64,000 bases of DNA from Schleiferilactobacillus perolens DSM 12744 (GCF_001435585.1 NZ_AZEC01000001.1:1-64000), one strand, 5' to 3'; shown: positions 43,285-54,033, counted from the stretch's first letter. Translations and numbers: made by a program. Notes: generated from the sequence alone by a model not told the origin.

Positions 43285-44616
43285 CTAACGAATCTTGTGC
43301 CACGCGGACGCGCTGATTGACGGGAAAATGTGGGCTAATTGCCACATCTGCGCCTGATCATAGTGGAATACCACAGCGGGTAACAGGGTGTTGATCGAGT
43401 CTTCCGCCTGCTCACTGAATTCCGTGGCGCCCACTAAGTGATGACCCTGGTCGAAAATCAAAATGTTGTCGCCCATGGTTTCTTCGTCAATCTGGCGATA
43501 CCAATCGTCCGGGATATGATTGTGCACCAGCTTGTAATTACCGTTCGCGGCGGCTTCAGGAGTGACGCCCACCTTAGCGATCCGTGGTGACGTATATACC
43601 GTCGTCGGGATCGCTGGATAATTGATTGGATCAGTGGTTTGGCCGCTCAATAAATGGAACAAATAATAGGATTCAAAAGTGGCAGTGGGGGTCAGCTTGG
43701 GTTGGTCCTTAGCCAATACGTCACCGGAAGCATAGATATTGGGGATATTGGTCCGTAGGTGATCATCCACCACAATCCCGTGCTTGGTGTATTCCACACC
43801 GGCTGCGTCAAGGCCAATTTTGTCCGCGTTGGGAATACGACCAGTGGCGTCCAGAACCCAGTCGACGGTTTCTTCCTGCTGCGCACCATAGTGGATCGCA
43901 ATGCCGTCTTTTTTCTTGGTGAGGGCAGAGATGTCGGCATTTGGCACAAAAGCGACCCCGCGTTTAGTCATATCCGCCATCACCTGTTTGACGAAGGGTT
44001 GATGGAATTCGCGCAACGCGGTGTCCCCGCGCATAAACACGGTAACGGCGGCCCCAGCAGCATTAGCCATCGTCGCAAACTCCATGCTGATGTAGCCAGA
44101 ACCAAGAATGCCAATCCGTTCTGGCAGTTCAGTGAGTGCCATGAAGTCCCGGCTGTCATGGGCTAGTTCAGTCCCAGGAATATCCAGCCGGTGGGGCCGT
44201 TGACCGGTGGCGATGACGATCTTTTCGGCCGTATAAGATTTACCGTCCACTGCAATCGTGTGGGCATCCGTGAACTGGCCGTGGCCGCGAATAATCGTGG
44301 CACCAGATTGCGTCAATTTGCCACCGATCGCATCGGGCAACGGATTGATCACTGCTTGTTTGTGGGCCACCAATGCTTTCCAATTAATACCAATCTGGCC
44401 GGACACGACCCCTTGCATCCGTTCAGCCATCCGTTGCAACACCACAGGTGCGTCCAACGTGATCTTGGCATTACAGCCGTAATTGGGGCAGGTACCGCCA
44501 ATCATATCGCTCTCAATGACACCCACTTTTTGACCGGTGGCCGCTAAGGGACCGGCACCATCAAAGGCACCATGGCCGCTGCCTAAATAAAGGACATCGT
44601 AGTCATATTCGCTCAT
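43285..44616 (-). CDS. FAD-dependent pyridine nucleotide-disulfide oxidoreductase
   Basis: 443 residues from the ATG at 44616, behind AGGAGG. FAD-binding YDVLYLGSGHGAFDGAGPLA, redox-active CxxxxC in GGTCPNYGCNAK, NAD-binding GILGSGYISMEFATMANAAG, and YASGDVLAKDQP, then the dimerisation domain. It resembles dihydrolipoamide dehydrogenase/mercuric-reductase-type proteins, but the final His-Glu catalytic pair typical of LPD is not clearly seen and no other 2-oxoacid dehydrogenase subunit is nearby. Likely a general disulfide or quinone-type reductase, perhaps linked with the VOC protein in detoxification. Confidence 0.85.
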   Translation of the reverse strand: MSEYDYDVLYLGSGHGAFDGAGPLAATGQKVGVIESDMIGGTCPNYGCNAKITLDAPVVLQRMAERMQGVVSGQIGINWKALVAHKQAVINPLPDAIGGKLTQSGATIIRGHGQFTDAHTIAVDGKSYTAEKIVIATGQRPHRLDIPGTELAHDSRDFMALTELPERIGILGSGYISMEFATMANAAGAAVTVFMRGDTALREFHQPFVKQVMADMTKRGVAFVPNADISALTKKKDGIAIHYGAQQEETVDWVLDATGRIPNADKIGLDAAGVEYTKHGIVVDDHLRTNIPNIYASGDVLAKDQPKLTPTATFESYYLFHLLSGQTTDPINYPAIPTTVYTSPRIAKVGVTPEAAANGNYKLVHNHIPDDWYRQIDEETMGDNILIFDQGHHLVGATEFSEQAEDSINTLLPAVVFHYDQAQMWQLAHIFPSISASAWHKIR

Positions 44617-44842
44617 TGCATCAGATCCTCCTTCAAACAATTTTGTGGTACTTCTTCAGCATATCAGATTGGTCGAAAAGTCGCGCGGTCGAGGTATTTT
44701 ATAACAACACTTATTTAATTTCAGTAGTGGCAAAATGAAAAATTGGCTACAGATTCTTGATATTTTTTGTTTGATTTTCAGGCGTGGTGTGGGATTGCCA
44801 TGCTGATTTGAGGATGATTGATGCTTCCTTTTGCACACTATA

Positions 44843-46500
<1,658 letters not shown>

Positions 46501-46535
46501 TTTAGCAACTTTAATCTCGAAAGGAGCAAAACACT

Positions 46536-47939
46536 ATGTCTCGTAACGCCCTTAAACTCGTCACCATTGGCGGTGGCTCCAGCTACACCCCTGAACTCAT
46601 TGAAGGTTTCATCAAGCGCCAAGACGAACTGCCAATCAAAGAAATTTGGTTGGTGGATATTCCAGCTGGGGAAGAAAAGCTCAACATTGTTGGCCGCATG
46701 GCGCAGCGGATGGTCAAGAAGGCCGGCCTAGATTGGACGGTTCATTTGACCCTGGATCGTCGGGAAGCGCTCAAGGATGCCGACTTTGTCTCCACCCAGT
46801 TCCGGGTAGGGTTGCTGAATGCGCGGATCAAAGATGAACGGATTCCCGCCAGTTATGGCATGATCGGCCAAGAAACCAATGGTGCTGGCGGCATTTTCAA
46901 AGCCTTCCGCACCATTCCGGTGATTCTCGATATCGTTAAGGACATGAAAGAACTGTGCCCCAATGCCTGGCTGGTCAATTTCACCAACCCCAGCGGCATG
47001 ATCACCGAAGCCATCAGCACGTATGGCCAATGGGATCGGGTGATTGGGCTGTGTAACGTCCCAGTGAATGCGATGATCGACGAACCGCCATTGATCGGCA
47101 AGACCACTGAACAATTGACGTATAAATTTGCCGGGATCGATCATTTCCACTGGCATAAAGTGTGGGACGAGACAGGTAAGAATGTGACCATGGACATCCT
47201 GGACAAGATCGAAGCCGACGAAGGGGACGGCGGCTTACCCAAGAATATCTTCGACGTACCGTTCTACCGCGCCCAACTGGACAACATCCAGATGATTCCT
47301 TGCGGCTACCACCGCTATTATTACCGGGAAGAAGAAATGCTGGATCACGCCATTGAGGAATACAACGGCGTCGGCACCCGGGCGCAACAGGTTAAACGCT
47401 TAGAGCACGAATTATTCGAGCTGTACAAGGATCCTAACTTGGCGGTAAAACCGCCGCAGCTGGCTGAACGGGGCGGCGCCCATTACTCCGATGCGGCTTG
47501 CGAAGCCATTGCTTCCCTCCATGCCGATAAGAAGACCCACATGGTGGTGTCCACGGTCAACCATGGGGCGATTCCTGATTTGCCGGAAGACCACGTGGTT
47601 GAAGTTTCCGCTCAAATCGGTGCTGCCGGGGCCATTCCCATGGCCTTTGGCGCCTTAGCCCCGGCCGAACGTGGCTGGTTGCAATTGATGAAGAACATGG
47701 AATTAGTCATCTGTGAAGCCGGCGTCACCGGCAACTACGGGTTGGCTCTCCAAGCCTTCACCATGAACCCGTTAGTGCGCAGCGGCCACACGGCGAAACG
47801 GATTCTCGACGAACTGCTCATTGCCCACCAGGATTATCTGCCGCAATTTGCGGATACCATTGCCAAGTTGAAGGCAGCTGGCGTGACCGTGAAGGATCCG
47901 ATTGCCCGGGATTTGGATAAAGAACCGGCAACGGTCTAA
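46536..47939 (+). CDS. 6-phospho-beta-glucosidase, GH4 (LicH-like)
   Basis: 467 residues. GH4 enzymes need NAD+ and Mn2+ and use a redox mechanism. NAD loop TIGGGSSYTPELIEG at 10-24, VNFTNPSGMITEA, the metal-binding Cys in GLCNVPVNAM and His in GIDHFHWHKVW, and the ERGGAHYSDAA region are all present. AAAGGAGC precedes the ATG. It lies 35 nt after the PTS pseudogene and forms with it a beta-glucoside uptake unit. A relic of the 3' end of this gene is found at 49520-49605. Confidence 0.92.
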   Translation: MSRNALKLVTIGGGSSYTPELIEGFIKRQDELPIKEIWLVDIPAGEEKLNIVGRMAQRMVKKAGLDWTVHLTLDRREALKDADFVSTQFRVGLLNARIKDERIPASYGMIGQETNGAGGIFKAFRTIPVILDIVKDMKELCPNAWLVNFTNPSGMITEAISTYGQWDRVIGLCNVPVNAMIDEPPLIGKTTEQLTYKFAGIDHFHWHKVWDETGKNVTMDILDKIEADEGDGGLPKNIFDVPFYRAQLDNIQMIPCGYHRYYYREEEMLDHAIEEYNGVGTRAQQVKRLEHELFELYKDPNLAVKPPQLAERGGAHYSDAACEAIASLHADKKTHMVVSTVNHGAIPDLPEDHVVEVSAQIGAAGAIPMAFGALAPAERGWLQLMKNMELVICEAGVTGNYGLALQAFTMNPLVRSGHTAKRILDELLIAHQDYLPQFADTIAKLKAAGVTVKDPIARDLDKEPATV

Positions 47940-47954
47940 TAGAATAGTACATAA

Positions 47955-47998
47955 ACAAGCCCTTGACGATGACGAATCAACGCCAGGGGCTTGTTTGT
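47955..47998. terminator. Terminator after GH4 gene
   Basis: ACAAGCCC(TTG) and (CAGG)GGCTTGT arms around an irregular loop, then TTTG. It may serve the convergent gene at 48004 weakly. Confidence 0.7.
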
Positions 47999-48003
47999 AT
48001 ATT

Positions 48004-48474
48004 TTATTGAAGTGTTTTGGGATCATACTCGCTATGACCGCCAACTTGTTTGCTGATATCCACGACCCAACCGGTAATATGATCCAGTTGAGCCATTTTA
48101 TCTGTTGCTTGATAGCATTCGACGTCATAATAAATCGGGGCGTTCACGGCAGTTAGATTGCTTGTTTTTTTGCCGTGTTTCTCCAGATATTGCTTACTTT
48201 CGCGCATACTATCTTTAGTGACGAATTCGAAGGAATAGGTAACCGGTTCGCCGAAAAAACTCTGAAAGCGACTAACTGACGATCGAGGAATCACATCCTC
48301 TCTTTTGAACCCATTCCGAGCCAAAATATTGAGTGAGTCTTCGTATGCCCGGTGAGGATCATAGAAGTGTTGTTTGACAAGGGTGACGCCCATAAACAGA
48401 AGTAGCATCATAAGGAAAACGATGAGCCCAGTGAAAATTTTGTGGTGTTTCGCAAATTTCTGCATGATGACCAC
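48004..48474 (-). CDS. One-TM protein, paralogue 1, overlapping the secreted hydrolase gene
   Basis: 156 residues from GTG 48474 (an ATG at 48465 is also possible). A membrane helix (IFTGLIVFLMMLLLFMGVTL, about 13-32) is followed by an extracytoplasmic-looking domain with YEDSLNILARNGFK, QSFFGEPVTYSFEFVTKDS and MAQLDHITGWVVDISK. It overlaps the stop of the hydrolase gene by 3 nt, so translation is coupled. A paralogue with the same motifs lies upstream of the hydrolase (49683-50144). No family was recognised. An immunity or partner role for the hydrolase is a guess from gene order. Confidence 0.65.
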   Translation of the reverse strand: MVIMQKFAKHHKIFTGLIVFLMMLLLFMGVTLVKQHFYDPHRAYEDSLNILARNGFKREDVIPRSSVSRFQSFFGEPVTYSFEFVTKDSMRESKQYLEKHGKKTSNLTAVNAPIYYDVECYQATDKMAQLDHITGWVVDISKQVGGHSEYDPKTLQ

Positions 48475-49388
48475 TAATACTTTCCAACCAGATACGGGGC
48501 GTAATTAGATTCAAAAGTATTGATGATTGCTCCAGGGGCAATGAAGGTCACACCCACAGACCAAGAGCCAATAACGTTGGCGGAACCAGTCCCGTACCAA
48601 AACGATTGCCAAACCATCTTAGAACAATAGTTGGGATTTGTCGTAAGTGTTCCTGACGTTATACGATAATCAATGTAACGATTTTTCGTATAGCCGTGGT
48701 TACTATTCCAAAATGTCGAATCGGCATAGTTTGCTGCCTTTTCGCCAGTGCCATTGCGCGGGCGCCAGAGTTGAATCCACGAAGCAATGTGTTCAGGTGA
48801 GTAAGCCCCCTGTTCTCCAGCCTTTCCCGTCCCAAAAATCCACTTATGCTTGCTAAATTGATGATTATTGTTAGGAATACCAGTAAGTGTCCAGTTGACA
48901 ATATCCCCGCCACCCGACATCTCTAAAATATAATTGTCGGATGTGGCAATTGCGGCATGACCGAAACCACCACCTTCAACGATCAGTATATCGCCCTTTT
49001 GAATTGCTCTTTCCAAAGCGTTTCCGTTGTCGGTTTGTGAGCGTAATTCAATGTTCGGATTAATTTTTGGCGTGTTGGGAAGGACATTCGAGCCATCGGG
49101 CATTGCGCCATAATTAATCGATTGTGCGAACCAATCATTAAAACTGTGATTGGAGGAAATATCCGAAAATTGGTGCATGAAGAGTGACAATGCTTGATTA
49201 TAGTTATAGTAAAAGGTTTCAAGGGAATACGTGCCTGCGTTAATCTTGCCGGCACTGATTCCCTGCTGATAGAGAGATTTTACTTGAGAATCATACGTTT
49301 CACCGGTGGCAGCATTAACTCGAACGGGTTGACAAAACAGGGTGAGAGAAGCAACGAGTAACATAAAACGCAGCATTTTTTTGATCAT
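48474..49388 (-). CDS. Secreted YiiX/NlpC-P60-like cysteine hydrolase
   Basis: 304 residues from the ATG at 49388 behind GGGGGGAT. Signal peptide about 1-29 (ending VNA). The core has GDILIVEGGGFGHAAIATSDNYILEMSG, where the His of FGHAA is the expected catalytic base, and later NPNYCSKMVWQ with the candidate nucleophile Cys. This His-before-Cys order is that of permuted papain-fold enzymes (YiiX/YycO type), which cut peptide or amide bonds in cell-wall or lipid substrates. The gene is AT-richer than its neighbours and is flanked by two paralogous one-TM protein genes. Confidence 0.7.
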   Translation of the reverse strand: MIKKMLRFMLLVASLTLFCQPVRVNAATGETYDSQVKSLYQQGISAGKINAGTYSLETFYYNYNQALSLFMHQFSDISSNHSFNDWFAQSINYGAMPDGSNVLPNTPKINPNIELRSQTDNGNALERAIQKGDILIVEGGGFGHAAIATSDNYILEMSGGGDIVNWTLTGIPNNNHQFSKHKWIFGTGKAGEQGAYSPEHIASWIQLWRPRNGTGEKAANYADSTFWNSNHGYTKNRYIDYRITSGTLTTNPNYCSKMVWQSFWYGTGSANVIGSWSVGVTFIAPGAIINTFESNYAPYLVGKY

Positions 49389-49519
49389 GATTAATCCCCC
49401 CGGAATTCTGTTTCCTTTCGATAAAAGATGATCTCCTCCGCGGTTGTGAAATGTATTACAAGGTAATTGTATACCCACTTCTGTTTACTGTCGATTGATT
49501 GCGCTTGCCCTTGTAGGCG

Positions 49520-49605
49520 AGACAAAACTGTTATATTGACAGTAGCGGGCGCAGTAAAGAATCCGATTCCCTAGGACTTGGATAAAAAGTTGGCGACGGC
49601 CTAAC
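49520..49605 (+). pseudogene. Relic of the 3' end of a GH4 gene
   Basis: The frame ending at TAA 49603-49605 reads VAGAVKNPIP, a stop, then DLDKKLATA, matching the GH4 C-terminus AAGVTVKDPIARDLDKEPATV encoded at 47939 and before. The nucleotide match is obvious over about 50 bp and fades upstream. A terminator-like hairpin follows at the same relative place as after the intact gene, then a paralogue of the 48004 gene. It marks an old tandem duplication. Confidence 0.75.
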
Positions 49606-49625
49606 TGATTTCAATCCAGCAAGCC

Positions 49626-49663
49626 AGGCTCTCAGCGCTAAAATTTTCAAACGCTGGGAGCCT
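49626..49663. terminator. Terminator-like hairpin after the GH4 relic
   Basis: AGGCTCTCAGCG and CGCTGGGAGCCT arms; duplicated counterpart of 47955-47998. Serves the convergent gene at 49683. Confidence 0.65.
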
Positions 49664-49682
49664 GTTTGCGTACAAAAATTAG

Positions 49683-50144
49683 TCATTGAAGAGGATTGGG
49701 ATATTCTTCGTCATGAACGCTATTAGCTTTGCTGAGGTACAATACCCAGCCCGTAATATGCTCCGACTGCGCCATCTTATCGGTGGCCTTGTAATAGAAG
49801 ACATGGTAATAAACGCGCGCATTTTCGGCAGTTAGGCTGGTTGTTTTTCGTTCGTGCTTTCTCAGATACTGTTTACTTTCGTGCATGCTATCTTTCGTGA
49901 CGAACTCGAAAGAATAAATCACCGGTTCGCCGAAGAAACTCTGATCGCGATGGACAGATGAGAGGGGGGTGATATCACTTTTTTTAAACCCATGGCGGGC
50001 CAAAATAGTGAGAGAATCCTCGTACGCTCGGTGGGTATCGTAGAGTTGATGCTTGGCGAGGGTGGCACCTGAGTAAAGTAACAGTAAAACCAAAAACAGA
50101 AAGGATAACGCAAAGACTTTATGTTTCTTGAAGAAGGTTTTCAC
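49683..50144 (-). CDS. One-TM protein, paralogue 2
   Basis: 153 residues from GTG 50144, 5 nt after GAGGTGG; the frame upstream to 50216 has no site. Membrane helix (FALSFLFLVLLLLYSGATL, about 10-30) and then YEDSLTILARHGFKKSD, SFFGEPVIYSFEFVTKDSMHESKQYL and MAQSEHITGWVLYLSK, all shared with the protein at 48004-48474. The C-terminal tail differs. Function unknown. Confidence 0.65.
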   Translation of the reverse strand: MKTFFKKHKVFALSFLFLVLLLLYSGATLAKHQLYDTHRAYEDSLTILARHGFKKSDITPLSSVHRDQSFFGEPVIYSFEFVTKDSMHESKQYLRKHERKTTSLTAENARVYYHVFYYKATDKMAQSEHITGWVLYLSKANSVHDEEYPNPLQ

Positions 50145-50305
50145 CACAGCCACCTCGTCTCTATTTAGCTCGGAGCAAAATAACGGAACATCAACTGTGA
50201 TTTTATACACAATCATTATAAGACGGTTAACAATACGCGTCTATTTAAACGCCCCGGTGACTCGTGCTTTTGACCAACTGCCAACAACTTATGGCTAAGA
50301 TATGT

Positions 50306-52522
50306 CTAATGAATATAACCTGCCGCCTTTAGCGGATCAGGCTGTCTGGAATCAATATACCGTGGATCAACATGGATCGTCACACCTTCGGCTAATTTTC
50401 CGTGAATCTTGAGTGCAGTCAGGCGACAATCCCGCCAAGTAAGATCCAAGATGACCCCCGTCCTGGTACGCACTCCAAAAAGATGACCGGTGGTCCACGC
50501 CTTGGGCAGTGCCGGTAATAACGAAATTGTCGTCGCATTGCTCTGCACGATCATCTCAGCAATCGCGTTGCTGAAACCTAGATTGCCGTCAATCTGGAAC
50601 GGTGGGTGGCTATTTAACAAATTATCCTGCGTCGATTGAGTAAACATTCGATTCACCGCTTGCCAGGCGGCTTCACCGTCTCCCAACCGGGCGAATAGAT
50701 TGATCATCCACGCCAAACTCCAACCAGTTTGACCGCTGCCATGTTGTAAGCGATACGTCAGTAATTGATGAGCTGCTCGTTTCAATGCAGGTGTGGTGAA
50801 CTCGTCTCCTGGAAAAAGGCCATACAAGGGTGAAAAGTGACGGTGCCCTGGATCGACCTCTGGATAATCATGGACGTATTCTTGAATCCGCCCGCTAGCA
50901 GCAATGGTGGTCGGTCGAAGTTGGGCTATGGTGTCGCGCCAACGAGGGATTTGGTCTGTATCTTGATTCAAGAGCAATGTAATGTGGATCAAGGCGCCAT
51001 AAAATTCGCGTAGCAGGCTATTGTCGATAGTCGTGCTGTAACTCAAACTGGCGATGTAGTGGTCATCGGCTAAGTAATAGTTTTCCGGTGACATACTTGG
51101 CGCCACACCAAGATAGCCATCGGGATCTTTTGTGAGAAAGGCGTCGAAAAACTGATCCAGTTCTTTAAATGCAGGAAAAATGCGAGCCAATAAGTGTGCG
51201 TCATGATTGAATTGATAATGTCGCCACAACTCATTGGCTAACCACACGCCGCCCATGGGCCACTGCGACGCGCTCATTGTCGTAGACTGGGGTGCACCAT
51301 CGCCATAAATATCCAGATTATGATGGATAACGCTGCCTGGCATACTGTACATCGCGTTTGCGGTATCCCGACCGTGTGTAACAGCCGTCAAAAAGAGATC
51401 CACCAACGGTTCTGTAAGTTCATCCAAATTGAGTGGCCCGGTTAACCAATAGTTCATTTCGGTATTGATGTTGACTGTATACCGGCTGCCCCACCGCGGA
51501 ATGAGGTCCTTGTTCCAAATTCCTTGTAAATTGGCCGCACTGGTTCTGGGACCACTGCTGGCAATGATTAAGTATTTTCCATAGTCGAACAGAAGGGTGA
51601 TTAGTCCTGGATCGGTTTCGATACCATTTTTTAATCGGGTTATTCGCTCAGCTGTGGGTAATTGCGCCAACATCGGATCATCTGTCAGTTGAAAATCAGT
51701 GCGCTGAAACAGTCGCTGATAGGCGCTAATGTTTCGTTCCCGGATATCAGCATAAGTGATGGCCGTTAGTGGTTCGTTTTTCGTAAAACTGAATGAAAAG
51801 TCATCGTCATCGGTCACCACATCACCAGTGACGCGAAACCAGCATTGGCGGGCACCCAAGATAGTAATGGTATTTCCCCAAACTGTGAGCGTACCGTCCT
51901 CGGTATAAAGGGACAATTTAATCGCAAAACGGCGACTATGCCGGCCGGCAGCATGACCAGCGAGCAGAATGGTATATGGGTCTAATTGGCAGACAGACTC
52001 ATACCGTTCTTCCTGGCGTGTCAAAACGAAATCGAGGTCTAAGACACTTTGGGTGGCCACATAGTGACCATACAAGGTATGGTCGGCTAACCCGGTAAAG
52101 GCCTCAAAATGGTACCCGTCGGAGCGACCAGAATAGTCTTCACTGTAAATGGCCCTGGTTAAATCCAATTCACGGCGATAAGCCGTTGATTGGGAAAAAG
52201 AATCACCGGAGCGATCCCTAATCTTTAATAAACCCAACGGCTCATAGTTGGCTGGATTCGCCGGGGTCGAAAACATCGTCGTAGCGGCCAATTGCTCCGC
52301 TTCGATAATCTTGTCAGCGAACAATAGCTCCTGTACTTTGGAAAAATGTGCTTTGGCGGCGGCGTTCACGCGATGACATCGAGAAGCACTGAATAAGCGA
52401 TCGTCGTTCAACACAATTTCATTCTCAAGAGTATTCCCCGAAATCATTGCACCTAACCGGCCACTCCCCAATGGATAATAACTTTCCCAATTTTCCGCAG
52501 GTGTGCGACTCCAAATGGGCAT
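50306..52522 (-). CDS. GH95 family glycosidase (alpha-L-fucosidase/L-galactosidase type)
   Basis: 738 residues, no signal peptide, so cytoplasmic. GH95 landmarks: the N-terminal beta-domain start WSRTPAENWESYYPLGSGRLGAMI, the catalytic-site segment GIWNKDLIPRWG followed by YTVNINTEMNYW (Asn351 and Asn353 matching the paired catalytic asparagines), QTGWSLAWMINLFARLGDG, and HPPFQIDGNLGFSNAI with the conserved Asp. GH95 enzymes release alpha-1,2-linked L-fucose or L-galactose; the plant cell-wall context (GH88, DUF2264) fits a hemicellulose or rhamnogalacturonan side-chain substrate. It follows the LacI gene after 27 nt. Confidence 0.9.
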   Translation of the reverse strand: MPIWSRTPAENWESYYPLGSGRLGAMISGNTLENEIVLNDDRLFSASRCHRVNAAAKAHFSKVQELLFADKIIEAEQLAATTMFSTPANPANYEPLGLLKIRDRSGDSFSQSTAYRRELDLTRAIYSEDYSGRSDGYHFEAFTGLADHTLYGHYVATQSVLDLDFVLTRQEERYESVCQLDPYTILLAGHAAGRHSRRFAIKLSLYTEDGTLTVWGNTITILGARQCWFRVTGDVVTDDDDFSFSFTKNEPLTAITYADIRERNISAYQRLFQRTDFQLTDDPMLAQLPTAERITRLKNGIETDPGLITLLFDYGKYLIIASSGPRTSAANLQGIWNKDLIPRWGSRYTVNINTEMNYWLTGPLNLDELTEPLVDLFLTAVTHGRDTANAMYSMPGSVIHHNLDIYGDGAPQSTTMSASQWPMGGVWLANELWRHYQFNHDAHLLARIFPAFKELDQFFDAFLTKDPDGYLGVAPSMSPENYYLADDHYIASLSYSTTIDNSLLREFYGALIHITLLLNQDTDQIPRWRDTIAQLRPTTIAASGRIQEYVHDYPEVDPGHRHFSPLYGLFPGDEFTTPALKRAAHQLLTYRLQHGSGQTGWSLAWMINLFARLGDGEAAWQAVNRMFTQSTQDNLLNSHPPFQIDGNLGFSNAIAEMIVQSNATTISLLPALPKAWTTGHLFGVRTRTGVILDLTWRDCRLTALKIHGKLAEGVTIHVDPRYIDSRQPDPLKAAGYIH

Positions 52523-52549
52523 GATAGTCTTCCTTTCATGGTATGTAAC

Positions 52550-53533
52550 TCAGCGGTAAGCAATCGACTGCCGCTTGATTAACTTTGTCGGGATCACGAG
52601 CAAATCTTTATGATCCGGCTGACCCACTGAAAGGTAACTTCTCACCACCTCGTGCGCCCAAGCCTGCTTGTCCACATTAATGGAAGTCAGTTTCGGCGTA
52701 AGGTGCTTAGAAAAGAAGCTGTTGTCGACCCCAATCACACTAATATCTTTGCCAATCGTTAAATTGAGCTCTGACGCTGCTTGGTAAATACCCAGCGCCA
52801 TGCCATCGTTAAAACAAACAAAGGCGTCGTAAAGCTTGTTGGTCAACAACTGGCGGCCAACCTGATAGGCCGTCTCTGTATCAAAATTCCCGTTGTACAC
52901 CCGAATTGAAAAGTCGTCTCGACCATAAAATTGACGATAATATTTTTCGGCACTATGGTACCGCTCGATGTTGTTTGTCGAAGTCAACGCACCCTGCACG
53001 AAGCAAACACGTTGATGCTTGCTCTGATACATTTCACTGAGGGCTTGTTTCATTGCTTGGTCGTTGTTCATTTGCACAACACTTGCCTGAGCAAGCTCAG
53101 GAAGAGGAGACAGAACAACCAGTTTATTGTTGATCAGGTGATTGATTTCACTAAGCTCATCACGTTCGATGGAATGGTTAATGATGATCCCACCATCAAA
53201 AATATTGGTTTGAATCACATCGGGCAATTTTCCCTGCATGGTGAGCAGCTGGTAGCCATGGCGTTCAAATTCATCCTCAATATCGGCGAGAATCGTCCCG
53301 TTAAAAACGCTCGAAAGCGCATTGGTGAGGGCGAAAACAAGCTTGGAATGTTGAGTTCTTAAACTTTGGGCGCGCATATCTGGCGTGTAGTTCAACTGTT
53401 TAGCAATACTCAAGACTTTTGTACGAGTTTGGGGACTAACGATGTCGCGGCCATTCATGACATAGGAAACTGTCGCGACAGACACATCCGCAATACGGGC
53501 AATTTCTTTTAAAGTGACGCGTTCTCTGGACAT
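52550..53533 (-). CDS. LacI-family transcriptional regulator
   Basis: 327 residues from the ATG at 53533 behind AGAGGGAG. HTH: VTLKEIARIADVSVATVSYVMNGRDIVSPQTRTKVLSIAKQLNYTPD, followed by a periplasmic-binding-like effector domain (FDGGIIINHSIERD, DAFVCFNDGMALGIYQAASEL, ISVIGVDNSFFSKHLTPKLTSI). It is divergent from the ABC transporter operon and co-directional with GH95. Two palindromic AAACGATT-type operators in the intergenic region are its likely targets. Confidence 0.92.
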   Translation of the reverse strand: MSRERVTLKEIARIADVSVATVSYVMNGRDIVSPQTRTKVLSIAKQLNYTPDMRAQSLRTQHSKLVFALTNALSSVFNGTILADIEDEFERHGYQLLTMQGKLPDVIQTNIFDGGIIINHSIERDELSEINHLINNKLVVLSPLPELAQASVVQMNNDQAMKQALSEMYQSKHQRVCFVQGALTSTNNIERYHSAEKYYRQFYGRDDFSIRVYNGNFDTETAYQVGRQLLTNKLYDAFVCFNDGMALGIYQAASELNLTIGKDISVIGVDNSFFSKHLTPKLTSINVDKQAWAHEVVRSYLSVGQPDHKDLLVIPTKLIKRQSIAYR

Positions 53534-53600
53534 TGGGCTCCCTCTTTTCAAGTGGTCATTGGCTTAGCCTAATTATACAGCACGTTGTTCTAAAATTGGT

Positions 53601-53617
53601 ATTTAAACGATTAAAAT
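53601..53617. promoter_or_regulatory. LacI-type operator 1
   Basis: ATTTAAACGATTAAAAT, a pseudo-palindrome around a central CG, typical of LacI-family operators. It lies 68 nt upstream of the LacI start and shares its core with operator 2. Confidence 0.65.
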
Positions 53618-53641
53618 TATTTTCGCAAAACATGTTTACTT

Positions 53642-53683
53642 TTGATCAAGCACGTTGTATCCTTTAAATTGTAAGCGCTTATT
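53642..53683 (+). promoter_or_regulatory. ABC/GH88 operon promoter with cre site
   Basis: TTGATC (53642-53647), 17 nt, TAAATT (53665-53670), then the cre TGTAAGCGCTTATT (53670-53683) over the start site. Catabolite repression and LacI repression would act on the same promoter. Confidence 0.7.
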
Positions 53684-53692
53684 AATTTACTC

Positions 53693-53716
53693 GTAAATTT
53701 AAACGATTAAATTTAC
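53693..53716. promoter_or_regulatory. LacI-type operator 2
   Basis: GTAAATTTAA and TTAAATTTAC are perfect 10-bp arms around ACGA. It is located just downstream of the promoter, about 92 bp from operator 1, so looping is possible. Confidence 0.7.
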
Positions 53717-53751
53717 GGAATCGGATCAGCCAATCTGCGAGGTGAAAAGTA

Positions 53752-54033
53752 ATGGTGTTTTTGACCGTCATGTTACTGATTGGGACAGTGTTTATCTTAC
53801 CCACAGTATTGAAACCGCAGGGCGGGGTAAAGCGACTGCTTGATGTGGCAACGGCAGGGGAGATGTTGATTCTTAGCCAGGTATTGCCAGTCAACGACAT
53901 GTTGCGCAGCGCCGTGCTGGTCGCGGCCATGCTTTATGCCGTGGTACCAATTATCACGTATTTGCAGCAAAAGAAAAATCTGAAAGGGGGAACACGGCAT
54001 GCAACAGGCGGTGGACCGATCAGAAAAGGTTAA
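53752..54033 (+). CDS. Small membrane protein, first gene of the sugar ABC operon
   Basis: 93 residues with three hydrophobic segments (about 2-19, 33-48 and 52-69) and a basic, glycine-rich C-terminus. GAGG lies about 10 nt before the ATG. Its end overlaps the start of the MalF-like permease gene by 35 nt, so expression is coupled. No family was recognised. Its constant position suggests an accessory role for the importer, but this is inference. Confidence 0.6.
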   Translation: MVFLTVMLLIGTVFILPTVLKPQGGVKRLLDVATAGEMLILSQVLPVNDMLRSAVLVAAMLYAVVPIITYLQQKKNLKGGTRHATGGGPIRKG

